64,000 bases of DNA. Source: Amoebophrya sp. A120. Its lineage: Eukaryota; Sar; Dinophyceae; Syndiniales; Amoebophryaceae. Below, one piece after another: positions 31,894 through 42,500 of the stretch. Position 1 is the first letter of the stretch. Each line of letters opens with the position of its first letter. The stretch covers positions 8,702,882-8,766,881 of the forward strand of contig CAJINV010000004.1 of the NCBI GenBank assembly GCA_905178155.1. The letters are read 5' to 3'. Both the position numbers and the translations under genes were made by a program. The notes under the pieces are model-generated. The model worked only from the letters and a program-made list of their open reading frames with translations. It ran no database searches and was not told the DNA's origin.

Positions 31894-33641
31894 ATTTCTT
31901 TTGAAGTACTTGCAACCCTTTCCGAAGTAGTAGCAGATGGCTCGTGCTGTCCCCTCGCGGGGGTGCTGAGGTCTAATAAAGTCGTTGAAACATTATCTCC
32001 GTGATAAGGAGTGGTATTAAAAACGACAAACTAGCGGCTCATAGAAATTTCTGCCCTGTTGGTTTTTGTGGAAGTGGACCACGGTCGTTAGTTGAATTGT
32101 ATACTGGACGGTAGTTGTGCCACGAACATCTTCGTGGGTACAACTAAGTACCTACTCCCGCGGGTTCCGCGTAGTGGTAGTACATGAGGAGGACAGTAGG
32201 GAAAATAAAAAACATTGGAAAAAATTCTCCGCTTCTGATCTTACCCTTGTTCAGCTCAGTTGCAATTTTGATCCACCGCACAAATTTCCTTTTCAACATC
32301 TAACAAAGGAACTCAATTTTTCTTTTTTCGACCCCGTTTGAGCGCCGCAGCAGCGTGACGCCGTGCTAAATTTTGAACGCGCACGCGCAGGGAAGATGCG
32401 TGGCCAGTTTCGGCGGCCTCAGAGAACCTGGTCGCCCGACCCTTGTGGCCGAGCACTGCGAATGCAGCACGAGGGGGGCGAAGCACGCACGGCGGAACGA
32501 AGGATCGCCCGGAGTGCTGCAACGAGCGCTGCCCGCATGAGCGACGGGCGGGTGCCTCGAGGATGAGCCGTGACCTGCGGTGGCACGCGGGGCAGCGTTT
32601 CAGCTCGTATGCCGTGGATGCCCACGGCAAAATTCCGGAACGCCATGCCGCGCAGCTGTTCCATGGCGCGGACGTCAGTAGAAGCTAGTAACCCGACCTG
32701 CCTGCTGCGCTTGGATCACAAAACAGCGTCAAGGGGGGGCGCCTTGCGTCCGAAACCGACTGCCCCGGGGGGCGCGGGCTTGCCCGAATTCCAAACAGGC
32801 GGCCGGCCCTGCGCGCATCCGCAAGAAAGTCGCGCGCCGCTCCCGGAACGCAACATCGGCCGCCCGGCGCCGCGGGCCGTGCAGGAAGATATGGCCTTGG
32901 TCTCACGGATGAATAACGCCTCCCGCGGTAGGGGGCCGCGCCGCCTTCGGCCGTCGTGCTTCTTGCCGCACGCATCCAGAGGCCAAGGCGCTTGCCGCAG
33001 CGGGGGCGGGCCGCCAGCAGCCCGCGGCGCGGGTTGCGGCGTGGTTGCCCGGGGCCAGATTCCAGCGCGCAAGTCGATCACGCACCCGGTTCGCCACGCC
33101 CGGTCCGTCGCGTTGCCGATCCTCCGCGCTAGGAGCCGACCGGGTCCACCCCCGTGGTTGCTGCGGTGCTTTGTGGGTGCGTAGCATTTTGCGAAGCCGC
33201 TTGGACATGGGTCCGGCTGCGGATTATGCAGCGCCGCTGCCTCCGGCCCGTTTTCCATGAATTGGGCATGGTAGGATGCATCACAGGAGGACTTTGTTCA
33301 TTTTTCAATTTTTTCAAGAACTTCCCAGATTTTCACAATATGGTGGAATCTGGATGATTGTGCTACGAGCCACGGTCCGCGCCAGCAGTTCCTGTATTTT
33401 CTTTTATCCCAACAGCCAATCCAATACCATGCAATGCTTATTTTTCCTATTTTTTGACTTTTTCAAATTTTGAAAAATTCGTGCGATGATCATACCCCTG
33501 AATTTTCTCGCCAATATTGGCAATGAAAATGGTCTACTGTATGAAATTGCAGGATCTTTTCAGTTTATAATGCGGAATATATTTTTAGTGATAAATTCAC
33601 GGCATTTTTGAGCTGTGAAAAAATTTCAAAATTTTTTCAAT
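31894..33641. other. Gene-free spacer: GC-rich island then AT-rich insertion site
   Basis: About 32340-33260 is markedly GC-rich, with overlapping open frames on both strands that show only compositional Arg/Pro/Ala bias. 33260-33641 switches to AT-rich sequence with poly-T tracts; the giant element is inserted in that stretch. No RNA gene or repeat unit recognised. Confidence 0.5.
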
Positions 33642-33646
33642 GTCAA

Positions 33647-34654
33647 CGCTACTTTGTGAAGTAGTGTGTCGTCGTGAGATGCTGAGAGGAGAAGAGGGCA
33701 AGCGAGGAATTTGGTGCGTGAGCTTTTTGAAATTTGGAGCGCTTGACACGAGAGTGTCTGGCTTGAAAGAATCGCACGGGAAACAACTCTCATGAACAAA
33801 TCAACTTTTGAGCCAAAGCCTGTAGCTGCACTGCTTGTTTTTTTGGGGAACGTGAAAAAATCTACCTGCACAGGGCCTCCTTGTGCGTTTCTGCATGAAA
33901 ATCTGCTTACTAGTACCGCTGTGGTGTTCCGACTTCGATATCTGCATTTTGAGTACACAGCTTTACTATTCTAAGATCGGTCGGCCATGCCTTCTAGTCC
34001 CGCGCGCGTCGCGTCCGTCAGCGATCATTTCTGCTACGAAAATATCTGTCATTCTAGTTACGGCCCTTCTCTTTACGAAATTTGCACCGATCTCGACGAC
34101 CGCACTGATTTTCTCTGGGATCGCACTTACAAGATAGGAACAGAACAACAGGACCTGTTAGCCCGCGTTACCCGCCTTGAGAAAGAAGCATCAGACTTGA
34201 AGCACGCCACGCCCGTAATCTCGGTTGCAAAAGTTTTACAGCGTCTGTCTTCCCGCATTCTGCCACGCAAATAAATCAGATTCTAAGTACAAACACGACG
34301 AGAATCTAGTACAAGCCTAGGGGTTCTACTTTTTTTTCTACTTAGCAAATCCGCCTGTCACGATGAGGAGCGCGCGAGAGAAGCGAGTAGTTGTTCCTGC
34401 CGCAGCACCATTCTTCTTCATCTTGATTTGTTACACTTTGGCGTCTGCTTTTGTGTCCATTGTTTCCGGAATCTGCTTCCATGCAAAGACGAAAAATCAA
34501 AGTACACACACGGGGATCCTACTAGAGCTGAACCTAGAACCAGAGGCGTCGGGTCGTCATGTCTTCCTATTCTCGAGCTCGCGACGCCCTATCTTAGATC
34601 CGTATTCTGTTAGAGGCGACGACGAAGGGGCTACAGGCATACTTTACTTTAACG
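33647..34654 (+). repeat. Left LTR of the 21-kb element
   Basis: 1,008 bp, 98.0% identical to 53639-54646. It contains a complete 95-codon ORF (33987-34274) and the first 97 codons of ORF1 (from 34363). A promoter must therefore lie in roughly its first 300-700 bp if ORF1 is expressed from it. I see no obvious TATA box; dinoflagellates rarely have one. Confidence 0.95.
33987..34274 (+). CDS. 95-aa protein encoded wholly inside the left LTR
   Basis: ATG in the context GGCCATGCC. The protein has a C-terminal heptad-like stretch (LLARVTRLEKEASDLK) that could form a short coiled coil, and a basic end. The same ORF is open in the right LTR (53979-54266). The three differences between the two copies in this interval are Ala/Val, Ile/Val and a TAA/TGA stop exchange, so none breaks the frame. 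No relative recognised. It could be a small accessory protein, or merely an uninterrupted frame in a young repeat. Confidence 0.5.
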   Translation: MPSSPARVASVSDHFCYENICHSSYGPSLYEICTDLDDRTDFLWDRTYKIGTEQQDLLARVTRLEKEASDLKHATPVISVAKVLQRLSSRILPRK

Positions 34655-37600
34655 CGGCACCCCTGACGGGACTCTCACCCAATGAAGTCCTTATGCATCA
34701 CTTACAAAACGAAAACTTTTTCAAATATTTCCACCCACCCAATTTCATAGGAAGCAACTTACTTACCTCTAAAGCACTACTTACTGTCGGAGCACCACAG
34801 CGGAGCGCTAAAAACTTTTTTCTTTTTTCACACTTTTGGGGCGTTCAGATCCAGAAAAGAAATCCCGATATGTCGGGAATTGACTGGTCGGCCTTTCCTA
34901 CCCGCGCGCAGCTCGAGCGGCAGCGAGCAACCAGGCGGCGCATCGGGTTTGTTGAAGGTCTTAACGAGAACACGCGCTGCATCTTCATCCGGAGAGAGCG
35001 GTTTTTTGCGACCCTCGGATCCGTTGATGATGGTGCAAACGCCGACGAATGGATCTGCGTCCGGTGCGTCTCCGGCAAGACTTTTTCTGCAGTAGAAATT
35101 TCCGTCGCGGGGGAGGAAAACCGCGTCGAGCTGCCCACCTGGATCCAGTGCATTATTACCACCGGAGGAAATCCGCCCGTCAAGCGAATCGCGTCGCACT
35201 TCGTCAAGTGCCGCAGCCTCCTGATCTACTTCCCCCGCGCTTCTACACCCCAAGACCGACTGTCTTTTTGCCGCGACATCGCGACCCGCTTTGGTCTCGA
35301 CAACCCGCAAATTGTGACGATGGACGCGCGCTTTGAAGCAGGAGCACAAGGAATCTTCAACACCGCCGGGGAGTTGACCGATGTCGCGGTCGAAGCCTTT
35401 TCGCGCTTTGGAGTCTTTGACAAGATGGGGGACCACAAGTTTACCAGCGATAAGGACCTGATGTCCGAAGCGTCGCAGAAGATGGAATTTTGGGGGTTCG
35501 ACAGCGAAGGCGTTTTTTTGTCTGATTTGTGTGATGAAGAAGTGATCAAATCTATTTCCGACATTGACGCCATTGAGTCTGAGGCGTACGACGAAACCGG
35601 AAAGCTGATGGAGATTGCGATGACGCCCGAGCTCGTGGTCGTTGCCTCCCCGGAGAAAGCCCTGATGGGTACTACCTTGCAGGAGCGCCGCACCATTTCT
35701 AAGAACTTGCAGCCCCGCCTGCTCAATGACGACACTGCCTCGGTGATCCTCGACCCGGTCGACCCACCCGACTCCGTTATCGGAGACCCCGAGAACACCG
35801 TCTCCTCCGACTTGAAAGCCCTGATCACGTCGCTGAAGTACCCGTCCAAACCGAAGAACTTGCTCCCGATCGACGAATACGGCAACTTGCACCTCCCCCC
35901 GTCCCCACTGCCGAAGTCCCTCGCTGCGTCGCGATCCGCATCGAAAGCCGGTGGGGCGGGACCACTCGGAGGTACTGACTCTTCTGGCTCCGACAGTGAC
36001 GCGGTCGACAAAATTTACGCTGGCCTGCAGGAGATGCTTTTCGCGAACGACTTGTTTCCGGTCCGCGCGTGCAAGTACCTCGTCGAGTACGAAGGAACAA
36101 AAGATGATATTCCCCACGACAAGATGAGAGGAATCATGCAAAAAGTCGGAAAACTGCATGAGATTCCGGAGAAGCTCTTGCAGGTCCCGAAGGTTAAGAC
36201 AGGTGGAATTTTTGAGGACGGTCTCAAGTCCCTGCACCTCCCCTCCGACAGCGGGAAAAAGGACGGGCTACAGGTTTTGTTTCTCCAGAACCAGTCGCAG
36301 AATCGCACCTGCACCGACGAAGAGTTCAAGTCTTTCCCGAAACTTGCTATCAGCGGTTCCAACTACATCGCGGAGCGTGACGCCATCTGTCAATGGTTGT
36401 ACAACATCGCCGATGGCAGTTCAATCCGCGATAAAGCAGTGGTTTACTCGAAGGGGTTCTCCGCCATGCAGAGAATCAAAGGCGAAAAGGTTTCTGTGTG
36501 GGTCTCGTGCATGCGCATCGCGGACAACTTCAAAACCGAACCAACTTCGCGACGATTTGAAATTGGCTTCGAGATGGCGCTGGAGACCTTCCAGAGCGAC
36601 CAGTCGAACACCCACGACGGCGAATACATTGGTCTCTTCCGCGTCCTTGTCTCCAACGTCGACGATTATGTGAACAAAATCTTCGCCGAGGACGCTACCA
36701 GCTACCTGGAACTTTTGATGCAGTCGCGCATGATGTACCAAGCCCGCATGAAAATCGACAACGAAGCCCTGGCCGGGTACCGCATTGCAAAAGAAGAGCC
36801 ACGCGCTGTGCAAGACGTTTTTATCCGGCGCTGGCCCAAACTGAACGAAGGGCTCAACCACTGCTACGAACGCTGTGTGCGCAAGCACGAAAAACACCCG
36901 AGCCGGTTCATCGTCGCGGTGTACCACGCTGCTTTTGGAGTTTTGACCCTCCTCCGGAAGCACCAAGATACGATCAAGCCGCGCCCGAAGGAGATTGACT
37001 CCAAAACTTCTAAGGAGATCGCGCCGCACAATCGCATCAAGAAAAACTACTACATCCCCACAAACGACTACACGGAATCATCTTCCTCTTCTTCCGCGAA
37101 GGTAGTTGGTGCGTCTATGAAAAACGCCACTACGGGTGAGGAAGTCCCGGTCTATGACAACGACGACGGATACAGTTCTATGTACGACATCCCGGGAGTC
37201 TCTCCCGCGCCGTCCACGACCCCGGCTTTCCGCTTCAGCTGGGACGGAGATGCTGAAGAAGCGGTGGAGGCGAAGTTTGACCTTGCGATCGGTGACAGCA
37301 GTGATCTCCCCATCTGCCCGGTGGCGGAGGCAGACCGGTGGGATTTGAACAAGTATTCAACTCCCGAGTGCAAGGAGAAGGGTTGGTATCCCCGGTGGGA
37401 GATGCAGCGCGATGGCCAGCATTTTGTCTTCATCATCTATGACAACCGGTCCGACATCCGAAACCGAAAACTCGCGGGACCGGGACCGCTCCCGGGAAAC
37501 CTCTGTATCCTGGCGCTTTTTGGACAGTGCTTCGCGCACATGCGGTGCGGTTGTGCCCACTGGCAGCTCGAAGACTGGGCAGCAGAGGTTTTGCGCAAGC

Positions 37601-37944
37601 GCTGCATCGCCGATGGGTTCAAACCGCAAGAGGGCATCGAGCTGATTGCTTTCGCGTTCCACCTCCTTTTGTCGAACTCGAACCGCACATACCACAAGGA
37701 GTTCAAGGGCTTGTCGGTTAAGGACTGCTTCAAGATTGGCTCGGAGAAATACTCCATCAAGAACCCGCTGAAAATCGACCCGCGTACGAAAAAAGACGAC
37801 CACCGGATGGCAGCTGCGCGCATCACCTTGCCTGTGTACTCGAAGTTCATCAACGACTGCGACGGGTTGTCCCAGGAGCAGAAGGACCGTCTCCTCGAGC
37901 TGAAGCGCATTTTGCAGCGCATCAAGCCGATGTCCCTTTTCTAG
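34363..37944 (+). CDS. ORF1, 1193 aa, Gag-position protein of the 21-kb element
   Basis: Seen: the ORF begins within the LTR, crosses the LTR end and the presumed primer-binding site, and runs 3.5 kb. The N-terminus has basic residues followed by a hydrophobic run (about 16-37, PFFFILICYTLASAFVSIVS), as in a signal anchor. The middle has Asp/Ser-rich linkers (about 530-560). A Cys/His-containing patch (RCGCAHW) lies near 1065, but there is no standard zinc knuckle. No enzymatic motif recognised. By position it corresponds to Gag. The right LTR repeats its first 97 codons (54355-), ending after 109 codons in flanking DNA. A frame shifted by -1 is open through at least its last 200 nt and leads into ORF2. 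Confidence 0.7.
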   Translation: MRSAREKRVVVPAAAPFFFILICYTLASAFVSIVSGICFHAKTKNQSTHTGILLELNLEPEASGRHVFLFSSSRRPILDPYSVRGDDEGATGILYFNAAPLTGLSPNEVLMHHLQNENFFKYFHPPNFIGSNLLTSKALLTVGAPQRSAKNFFLFSHFWGVQIQKRNPDMSGIDWSAFPTRAQLERQRATRRRIGFVEGLNENTRCIFIRRERFFATLGSVDDGANADEWICVRCVSGKTFSAVEISVAGEENRVELPTWIQCIITTGGNPPVKRIASHFVKCRSLLIYFPRASTPQDRLSFCRDIATRFGLDNPQIVTMDARFEAGAQGIFNTAGELTDVAVEAFSRFGVFDKMGDHKFTSDKDLMSEASQKMEFWGFDSEGVFLSDLCDEEVIKSISDIDAIESEAYDETGKLMEIAMTPELVVVASPEKALMGTTLQERRTISKNLQPRLLNDDTASVILDPVDPPDSVIGDPENTVSSDLKALITSLKYPSKPKNLLPIDEYGNLHLPPSPLPKSLAASRSASKAGGAGPLGGTDSSGSDSDAVDKIYAGLQEMLFANDLFPVRACKYLVEYEGTKDDIPHDKMRGIMQKVGKLHEIPEKLLQVPKVKTGGIFEDGLKSLHLPSDSGKKDGLQVLFLQNQSQNRTCTDEEFKSFPKLAISGSNYIAERDAICQWLYNIADGSSIRDKAVVYSKGFSAMQRIKGEKVSVWVSCMRIADNFKTEPTSRRFEIGFEMALETFQSDQSNTHDGEYIGLFRVLVSNVDDYVNKIFAEDATSYLELLMQSRMMYQARMKIDNEALAGYRIAKEEPRAVQDVFIRRWPKLNEGLNHCYERCVRKHEKHPSRFIVAVYHAAFGVLTLLRKHQDTIKPRPKEIDSKTSKEIAPHNRIKKNYYIPTNDYTESSSSSSAKVVGASMKNATTGEEVPVYDNDDGYSSMYDIPGVSPAPSTTPAFRFSWDGDAEEAVEAKFDLAIGDSSDLPICPVAEADRWDLNKYSTPECKEKGWYPRWEMQRDGQHFVFIIYDNRSDIRNRKLAGPGPLPGNLCILALFGQCFAHMRCGCAHWQLEDWAAEVLRKRCIADGFKPQEGIELIAFAFHLLLSNSNRTYHKEFKGLSVKDCFKIGSEKYSIKNPLKIDPRTKKDDHRMAAARITLPVYSKFINDCDGLSQEQKDRLLELKRILQRIKPMSLF
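34655..34680 (+). promoter_or_regulatory. Candidate tRNA primer-binding site
   Basis: Immediately after the left LTR the sequence reads CGGCACCCCTGACGGGACTC. Its reverse complement (GAGTCCCGTCAGGGGTGCCG) resembles the 3' side of a tRNA: T-loop end, T-stem, acceptor strand, ending GCC plus one mismatch to the terminal A. Position and form fit a primer-binding site; the tRNA is not identified. It is also coding DNA of ORF1. Confidence 0.5.
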
Positions 37945-37997
37945 ACGACCCCACCGATGAACCACGACAAACCGAGCCAACATTTTTCATTGGTGGG

Positions 37998-39503
37998 GTG
38001 AATCAAGATCCCCGCTTGTGCGATTTTTTCGAGGACAAGCAGTCGATCGAAGACGCATTGGCAGTTGAAGATGAAATGACACATGATGAATCTTTTTGCT
38101 CTTCTCAAGAACATTCTCTTTTTTCAGAAATCAGCACTCAGCAGGAGGAGAACGCTTCGCCGGCGGATGTCCCCCCAAGTGAAGGAGTTAGTGACGACCT
38201 CGACATCGCGAGCAACTTCAACGCGATCGGCGAGTCGGAAGAAAACTCATCGGCTTCAGGAGACCAGTCTTTTGGACCAATTTCTTTGATTAGCTTCGAG
38301 GACGCCGACGGAGTAGTGGTTTCTGTTGAATCTCCACCAACGGGCGGCATCACTGGGCCAATCGCGGTGGAAGCCCCCTCGTCAACAGCCTCCGACTCAA
38401 ATCGTTTTTCGCAGATAGCAGATAACACCAACGCTAGTGGGACGGAAAATACCGGCCCTGCGGCACAAATGGAAGAGTCGCAGGACCGGGACCGGTATTC
38501 TTATCATTCATCTTTTGGTGCGAATGATAATACCGGTCCTGTGAGTCCTTTTGATGATAAAACTGAAGATTTGTTGTCCTCGCCTCCGAAACTTCAACAA
38601 CAGCACTGCCTCACAAAACCGTCCTGTTCCGACACTCCCCCTGGAGGGATAACCGATCCCGGCACCGGAACTGGCCAGATGCGATCGAATGCCGATTTCA
38701 ACGAGGCGCGGCTCTTAGGCCCTGCAAGATTCAAGATGGTCCTCCTCGCCCAGCAAGCCGTGCGGGAGTTCGATTGGAGCCATTGGATCACTTCTGGGGA
38801 ATGGCGAGACGAAGTGTCGAAGCAGGATTTTGGATACCTTATCCGCAACAAAGATACGGACGAATCTTACTTCTGCCCTGACATTTCTGCAGAAAATCGC
38901 ATTTCCATTATGCGACCAGGGGTGTTCGGTAACCCGTTCCGCATCACAAACGAAACCGAGAGAGAATCTTCGGCAATCAAGTTTGCAGAATCCCTTGCAG
39001 AAGAAACCGCTACTGACGCGCTGGACGCTTTTTTTCAGAAGCAGGTCGATCCTGATGCTACTGCTAAGTGCGAACTCGTTTGCGTCTGCGCCCCTGACCT
39101 GTGTCGCGGTGTTGTATGGGGAAAGGTGGAACAACTCCTGATCAAAAAACTCCAAGTAGAAACCGCAATAGCAACGTCCCCTACGCCTTCGCGAACTCTT
39201 CTTCCAACGGAACAGCCGGGAATGAATGTATCCTCCTCGGACTCCGACGATTCTCCCACGGCAAAAACAACGGAGATCCCCGCTAACGACCACGAGGAGT
39301 ACGCCCGGTTCTTGCGAGAAGCTACTGCTTTTGAAGAAACGTACGAACAGCGGCAGATTGCGAAGGGCTTCAATTGTACCGGAGTGAAGAAGGTTCGTGA
39401 AAAGGTTGATGGTCGCGGAGGTCCTGTGCCACTCCTTTCCTTCCCGCCGCCGTCGCGATGGCGCACTGTCCGTGAGCCGATTCTCGTTGACCACAAGCTT
39501 TGA
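37998..39503 (+). CDS. ORF2, 501 aa, DUF4326-like domain protein
   Basis: Seen: the first two thirds are acidic and Ser/Thr-rich. Residues about 300-390 match the pattern of DUF4326: RPGVFGNPF, an alpha-helical middle, then CVCAPDLCRG. Known: DUF4326 is a small domain of unknown function, frequent in phages and some eukaryotes, with conserved GNPF and a C-x-C-x-P-x2-C motif. The first in-frame ATG is at 38074; the listed start is a GTG, and the frame is open well upstream into ORF1 (-1 relative to it), so a frameshift fusion to ORF1 is possible. It ends at TGA 39501-39503, in the same frame as ORF3, which continues open from 39504. Confidence 0.65.
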   Translation: MNQDPRLCDFFEDKQSIEDALAVEDEMTHDESFCSSQEHSLFSEISTQQEENASPADVPPSEGVSDDLDIASNFNAIGESEENSSASGDQSFGPISLISFEDADGVVVSVESPPTGGITGPIAVEAPSSTASDSNRFSQIADNTNASGTENTGPAAQMEESQDRDRYSYHSSFGANDNTGPVSPFDDKTEDLLSSPPKLQQQHCLTKPSCSDTPPGGITDPGTGTGQMRSNADFNEARLLGPARFKMVLLAQQAVREFDWSHWITSGEWRDEVSKQDFGYLIRNKDTDESYFCPDISAENRISIMRPGVFGNPFRITNETERESSAIKFAESLAEETATDALDAFFQKQVDPDATAKCELVCVCAPDLCRGVVWGKVEQLLIKKLQVETAIATSPTPSRTLLPTEQPGMNVSSSDSDDSPTAKTTEIPANDHEEYARFLREATAFEETYEQRQIAKGFNCTGVKKVREKVDGRGGPVPLLSFPPPSRWRTVREPILVDHKL

Positions 39504-39530
39504 AGAAAGCACTCGCATGTTGTTGTCCGC

Positions 39531-42500
39531 GTGGGTACCCGCATTGTCATGCCCGACAAGTGCGGCTCAGACCCGTTCAAGTACCTCTACCACGGGACAG
39601 ACGAGGACGTTATGGACGCAATCGCAGCAATGGCTTCTGTCAGTTTTCTTTCGACTGAAAAATCCGGCTCCGCCCTGAACATAACCCTCTGCCTCCTCAA
39701 CTTCCAGTTTTTCGAGTGCCAGCACGCGATCCGAGATAAAGACCAATGTGTACCTCCTTGCACCGTGACGAACTTGAACCCTCTGGCCTGTGACCCGAAG
39801 CTCATGACGTCGGCGCAACAACTGTACCACGTCACAAGCACAATGGCCTGTGGAAAGGTCGCTCTTGTCTGGGGCGTGTTTGGGTCAGGAAAAAGTCGAA
39901 CAATCGCCGCGGTCATTTGCGAACTGACACGCAACAAGGTGTGCCGGTGCGTCCACTTTTGCGCGGCACAGAGTCTCGCTCTCGACTCGGTCATTCGGAG
40001 ACTCCATAGTCTTGACGTCCCGACCGTCCGTTTTTCTTCGCGAGCACACCTCGAAAAGCAGAAAATGTCCAAGAAAAGCATCTTATCCTCCTTCGACGAA
40101 ATTTGTTCGCTTGTTGGTGCTGCTAGACCGACGAGCGTATTCGCCGAATATTTGAAGGAGAAGAAGAAGCGTGATCGACTTGCCGCGAGGAGAATCTACG
40201 ACAGAAAACAAGAAAAGCGATTCCTCGAAAGTCGGAAGTGGTGTGTCAAGGTTGTCCTGCGGAACGCAAAAGCAGTGTGCACAACTGTGAACAATTCCCC
40301 GAGTGTCGGGGGCGCGGGAGCCGAGATTACAATCGTCGACGAGGCAGGCCAAATTCCGGAACACGAGATGATCCCCGCAGAAGCAGGCGCGCAGCGGATG
40401 GCTTTGGTCGGAGATCACAAACAACTTCCGCCTGTGATTGTTTCTTCACGAAAACTCCCACCGCCGAAGGCAGCAGTAGCAGGACAGTCCGAAAATGCGA
40501 AACTTCTTCCCCCGACTGTCCCGGGACCAGGCAGCTTTGACGTCACTCCGCTGCGGAAGAGCCTTTTCGAACGTCTGATAACAAATGCAGCCGGAGAAAC
40601 AACAAACGCCACTGCTTTTCTTGACACACAGTTCCGCTGTCCACCTGTTCTCGCTGCACACCTGAGTGCCGAGTACTACGAGGGGAAGCTGCGAAGCGCC
40701 GAAAATGCTCCTGCAGAAGCAAAGTACACTTTTTCGCACCAGTTCGTCGGAGTCGATACAAAACCAGACATTTTTCTAGCGCGACAAGCAACAGACCGGA
40801 TAAAGCCGTACGTCTCCCCATCAACAGCAGAACGCGTCCGAGAAATGCGAGACTTTCTTGCTTCCAAGGGTGTGCTTCTGTCCGACATTCAATGTATCTC
40901 AGTCTACAAAGCCGCCGGCTCTGGGATGATCCCGCTTGTGAAACCTCTCGCCCTCGAGGGGATCGACGCATTCCAGGGAGGAGAAGTCCAAGTTTTGTTT
41001 GCGCTGATCCTGACTCCGCCTTCCGGCCCTACCGAGTGGGCGACAGACCCGCGCCGCAATTTGGTTCTGTTGTCGCGCGCTATTAGCGCTGCCTTCGTCT
41101 TTTACCCGCGCGTCGTCCAGGATACCGACACGTGCTTGAAGTCGATGGACATCTACATTCGCAACGCCGAGAAGTGTATGCATATTAGCGACACCTCTTC
41201 TATCCCCATCACCGTCGAGAAGGTTTCTGCGCCAACAGTGACAACAGTTGCCGACACGAAGGATCCAGCAATTGTCGCCGAGATTCTAAAGGACCTCGAC
41301 GGGGAAAAGACAGCGGACGACCCAGCTGAACAGGCCACGATGTTTTGCTTGCGCGAGAGTTTTTCCTCAGAACTCCACCGCTTCAATTCCGTCAGCGGCA
41401 CTGACGACTTAGAAGACTTGATGTTCCTTGACTTCGAAGATCTTGCCCTGGAGGTCAACGACAAGGCAGTCGAGGCAGCTGTTCTTGGACACCACGGAGG
41501 GAAAGAATATGCTCTTGAAGCTCTCCGCGCGGCGGAAGCAGCAGACGACGGCCACTGGCTGGACCCACACCTTTTTGGCAAAATTAAGAAAGGAGAAAAC
41601 TCGCAGACTTCGAAGCTAGAGCAGAAGAACAAATACGGGAATTTCGAAGTCTCCGCTAGTGAGATTTTTGTAGCGAAAAACGGGTGCAGTTTTTGGGTTG
41701 GAAACTTCGCCGCGACCAGTCTCCCTGGGTGGTACGTGGTCACTAACTGCACCTCGAATGTAGAAGACGCCAACAATTGCGACTTCTACCGTCGAGTCCC
41801 CCTGGTTTCCGGTGCGGAAAGCCGGAATGTCCGCGCTTCGCGAAAAAATCTGAAGTGGATTCTTCGGCACGCACAAGCAGAGAAGAAGACTTTGCTTCAC
41901 TGCGTCTGGGGACTTGATCGCTCTCCTGCTCTTTGCCGTGTCGTCGCGTACTTTATCGATGGGCTCGAAACACCTGCTGTCGAGATTTTCCGACTGTTCT
42001 CCGATGCCAGACCTCGCGTTAGGTACAGCTTCCGCGAGTACGACAAGTTTTGGCGCGACGCAATCCAAGCGCAACCTTCAACGAGAGTCCGCCTCCTAGA
42101 CGACAACTGCATGATCGAGTCTCTCCTTGACGGAGCCCGCGCCAACCCGAGCAAAATCATCGACGAGGACGACTTTATCCTTGAAAAATGTGTGCAGGTG
42201 ACCTCGAAAGCGATCGCTGCGATTGAAGCGAAGCCGCCCCGTTGTCCTCGATCCGCGATTCCACCACGAACATACATGATGAGCTTTCGCCTCGAGTCTT
42301 ACAACCCCGACTCATTGAACATCTTCCTTTCAGATCCATCGCGAGCATCTGACGCTGCAGAAGTTTTTGTTGCGCTCGCGCCGTCCTGTCTCGGACTCCC
42401 AGAAGCAAAACTTTCAACGAAAACGGCGAAGACTGCGCGCGATCTTGTTGCTGAGCGGAATTATGAGCTCACAAACTTCCTCAACGAGCGCGAAGAAGGA

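Noticed and set aside
32363-33260. GC-rich overlapping ORFs before the 21-kb element
   Set aside because: Same compositional artefact; no strand shows codon-like structure or a known domain.
33806-33826. Minus-strand similarity to the dinoflagellate spliced leader (word TTGAGCCAAA in the LTR)
   Set aside because: Only about ten bases match and the rest of the leader diverges; likely chance.
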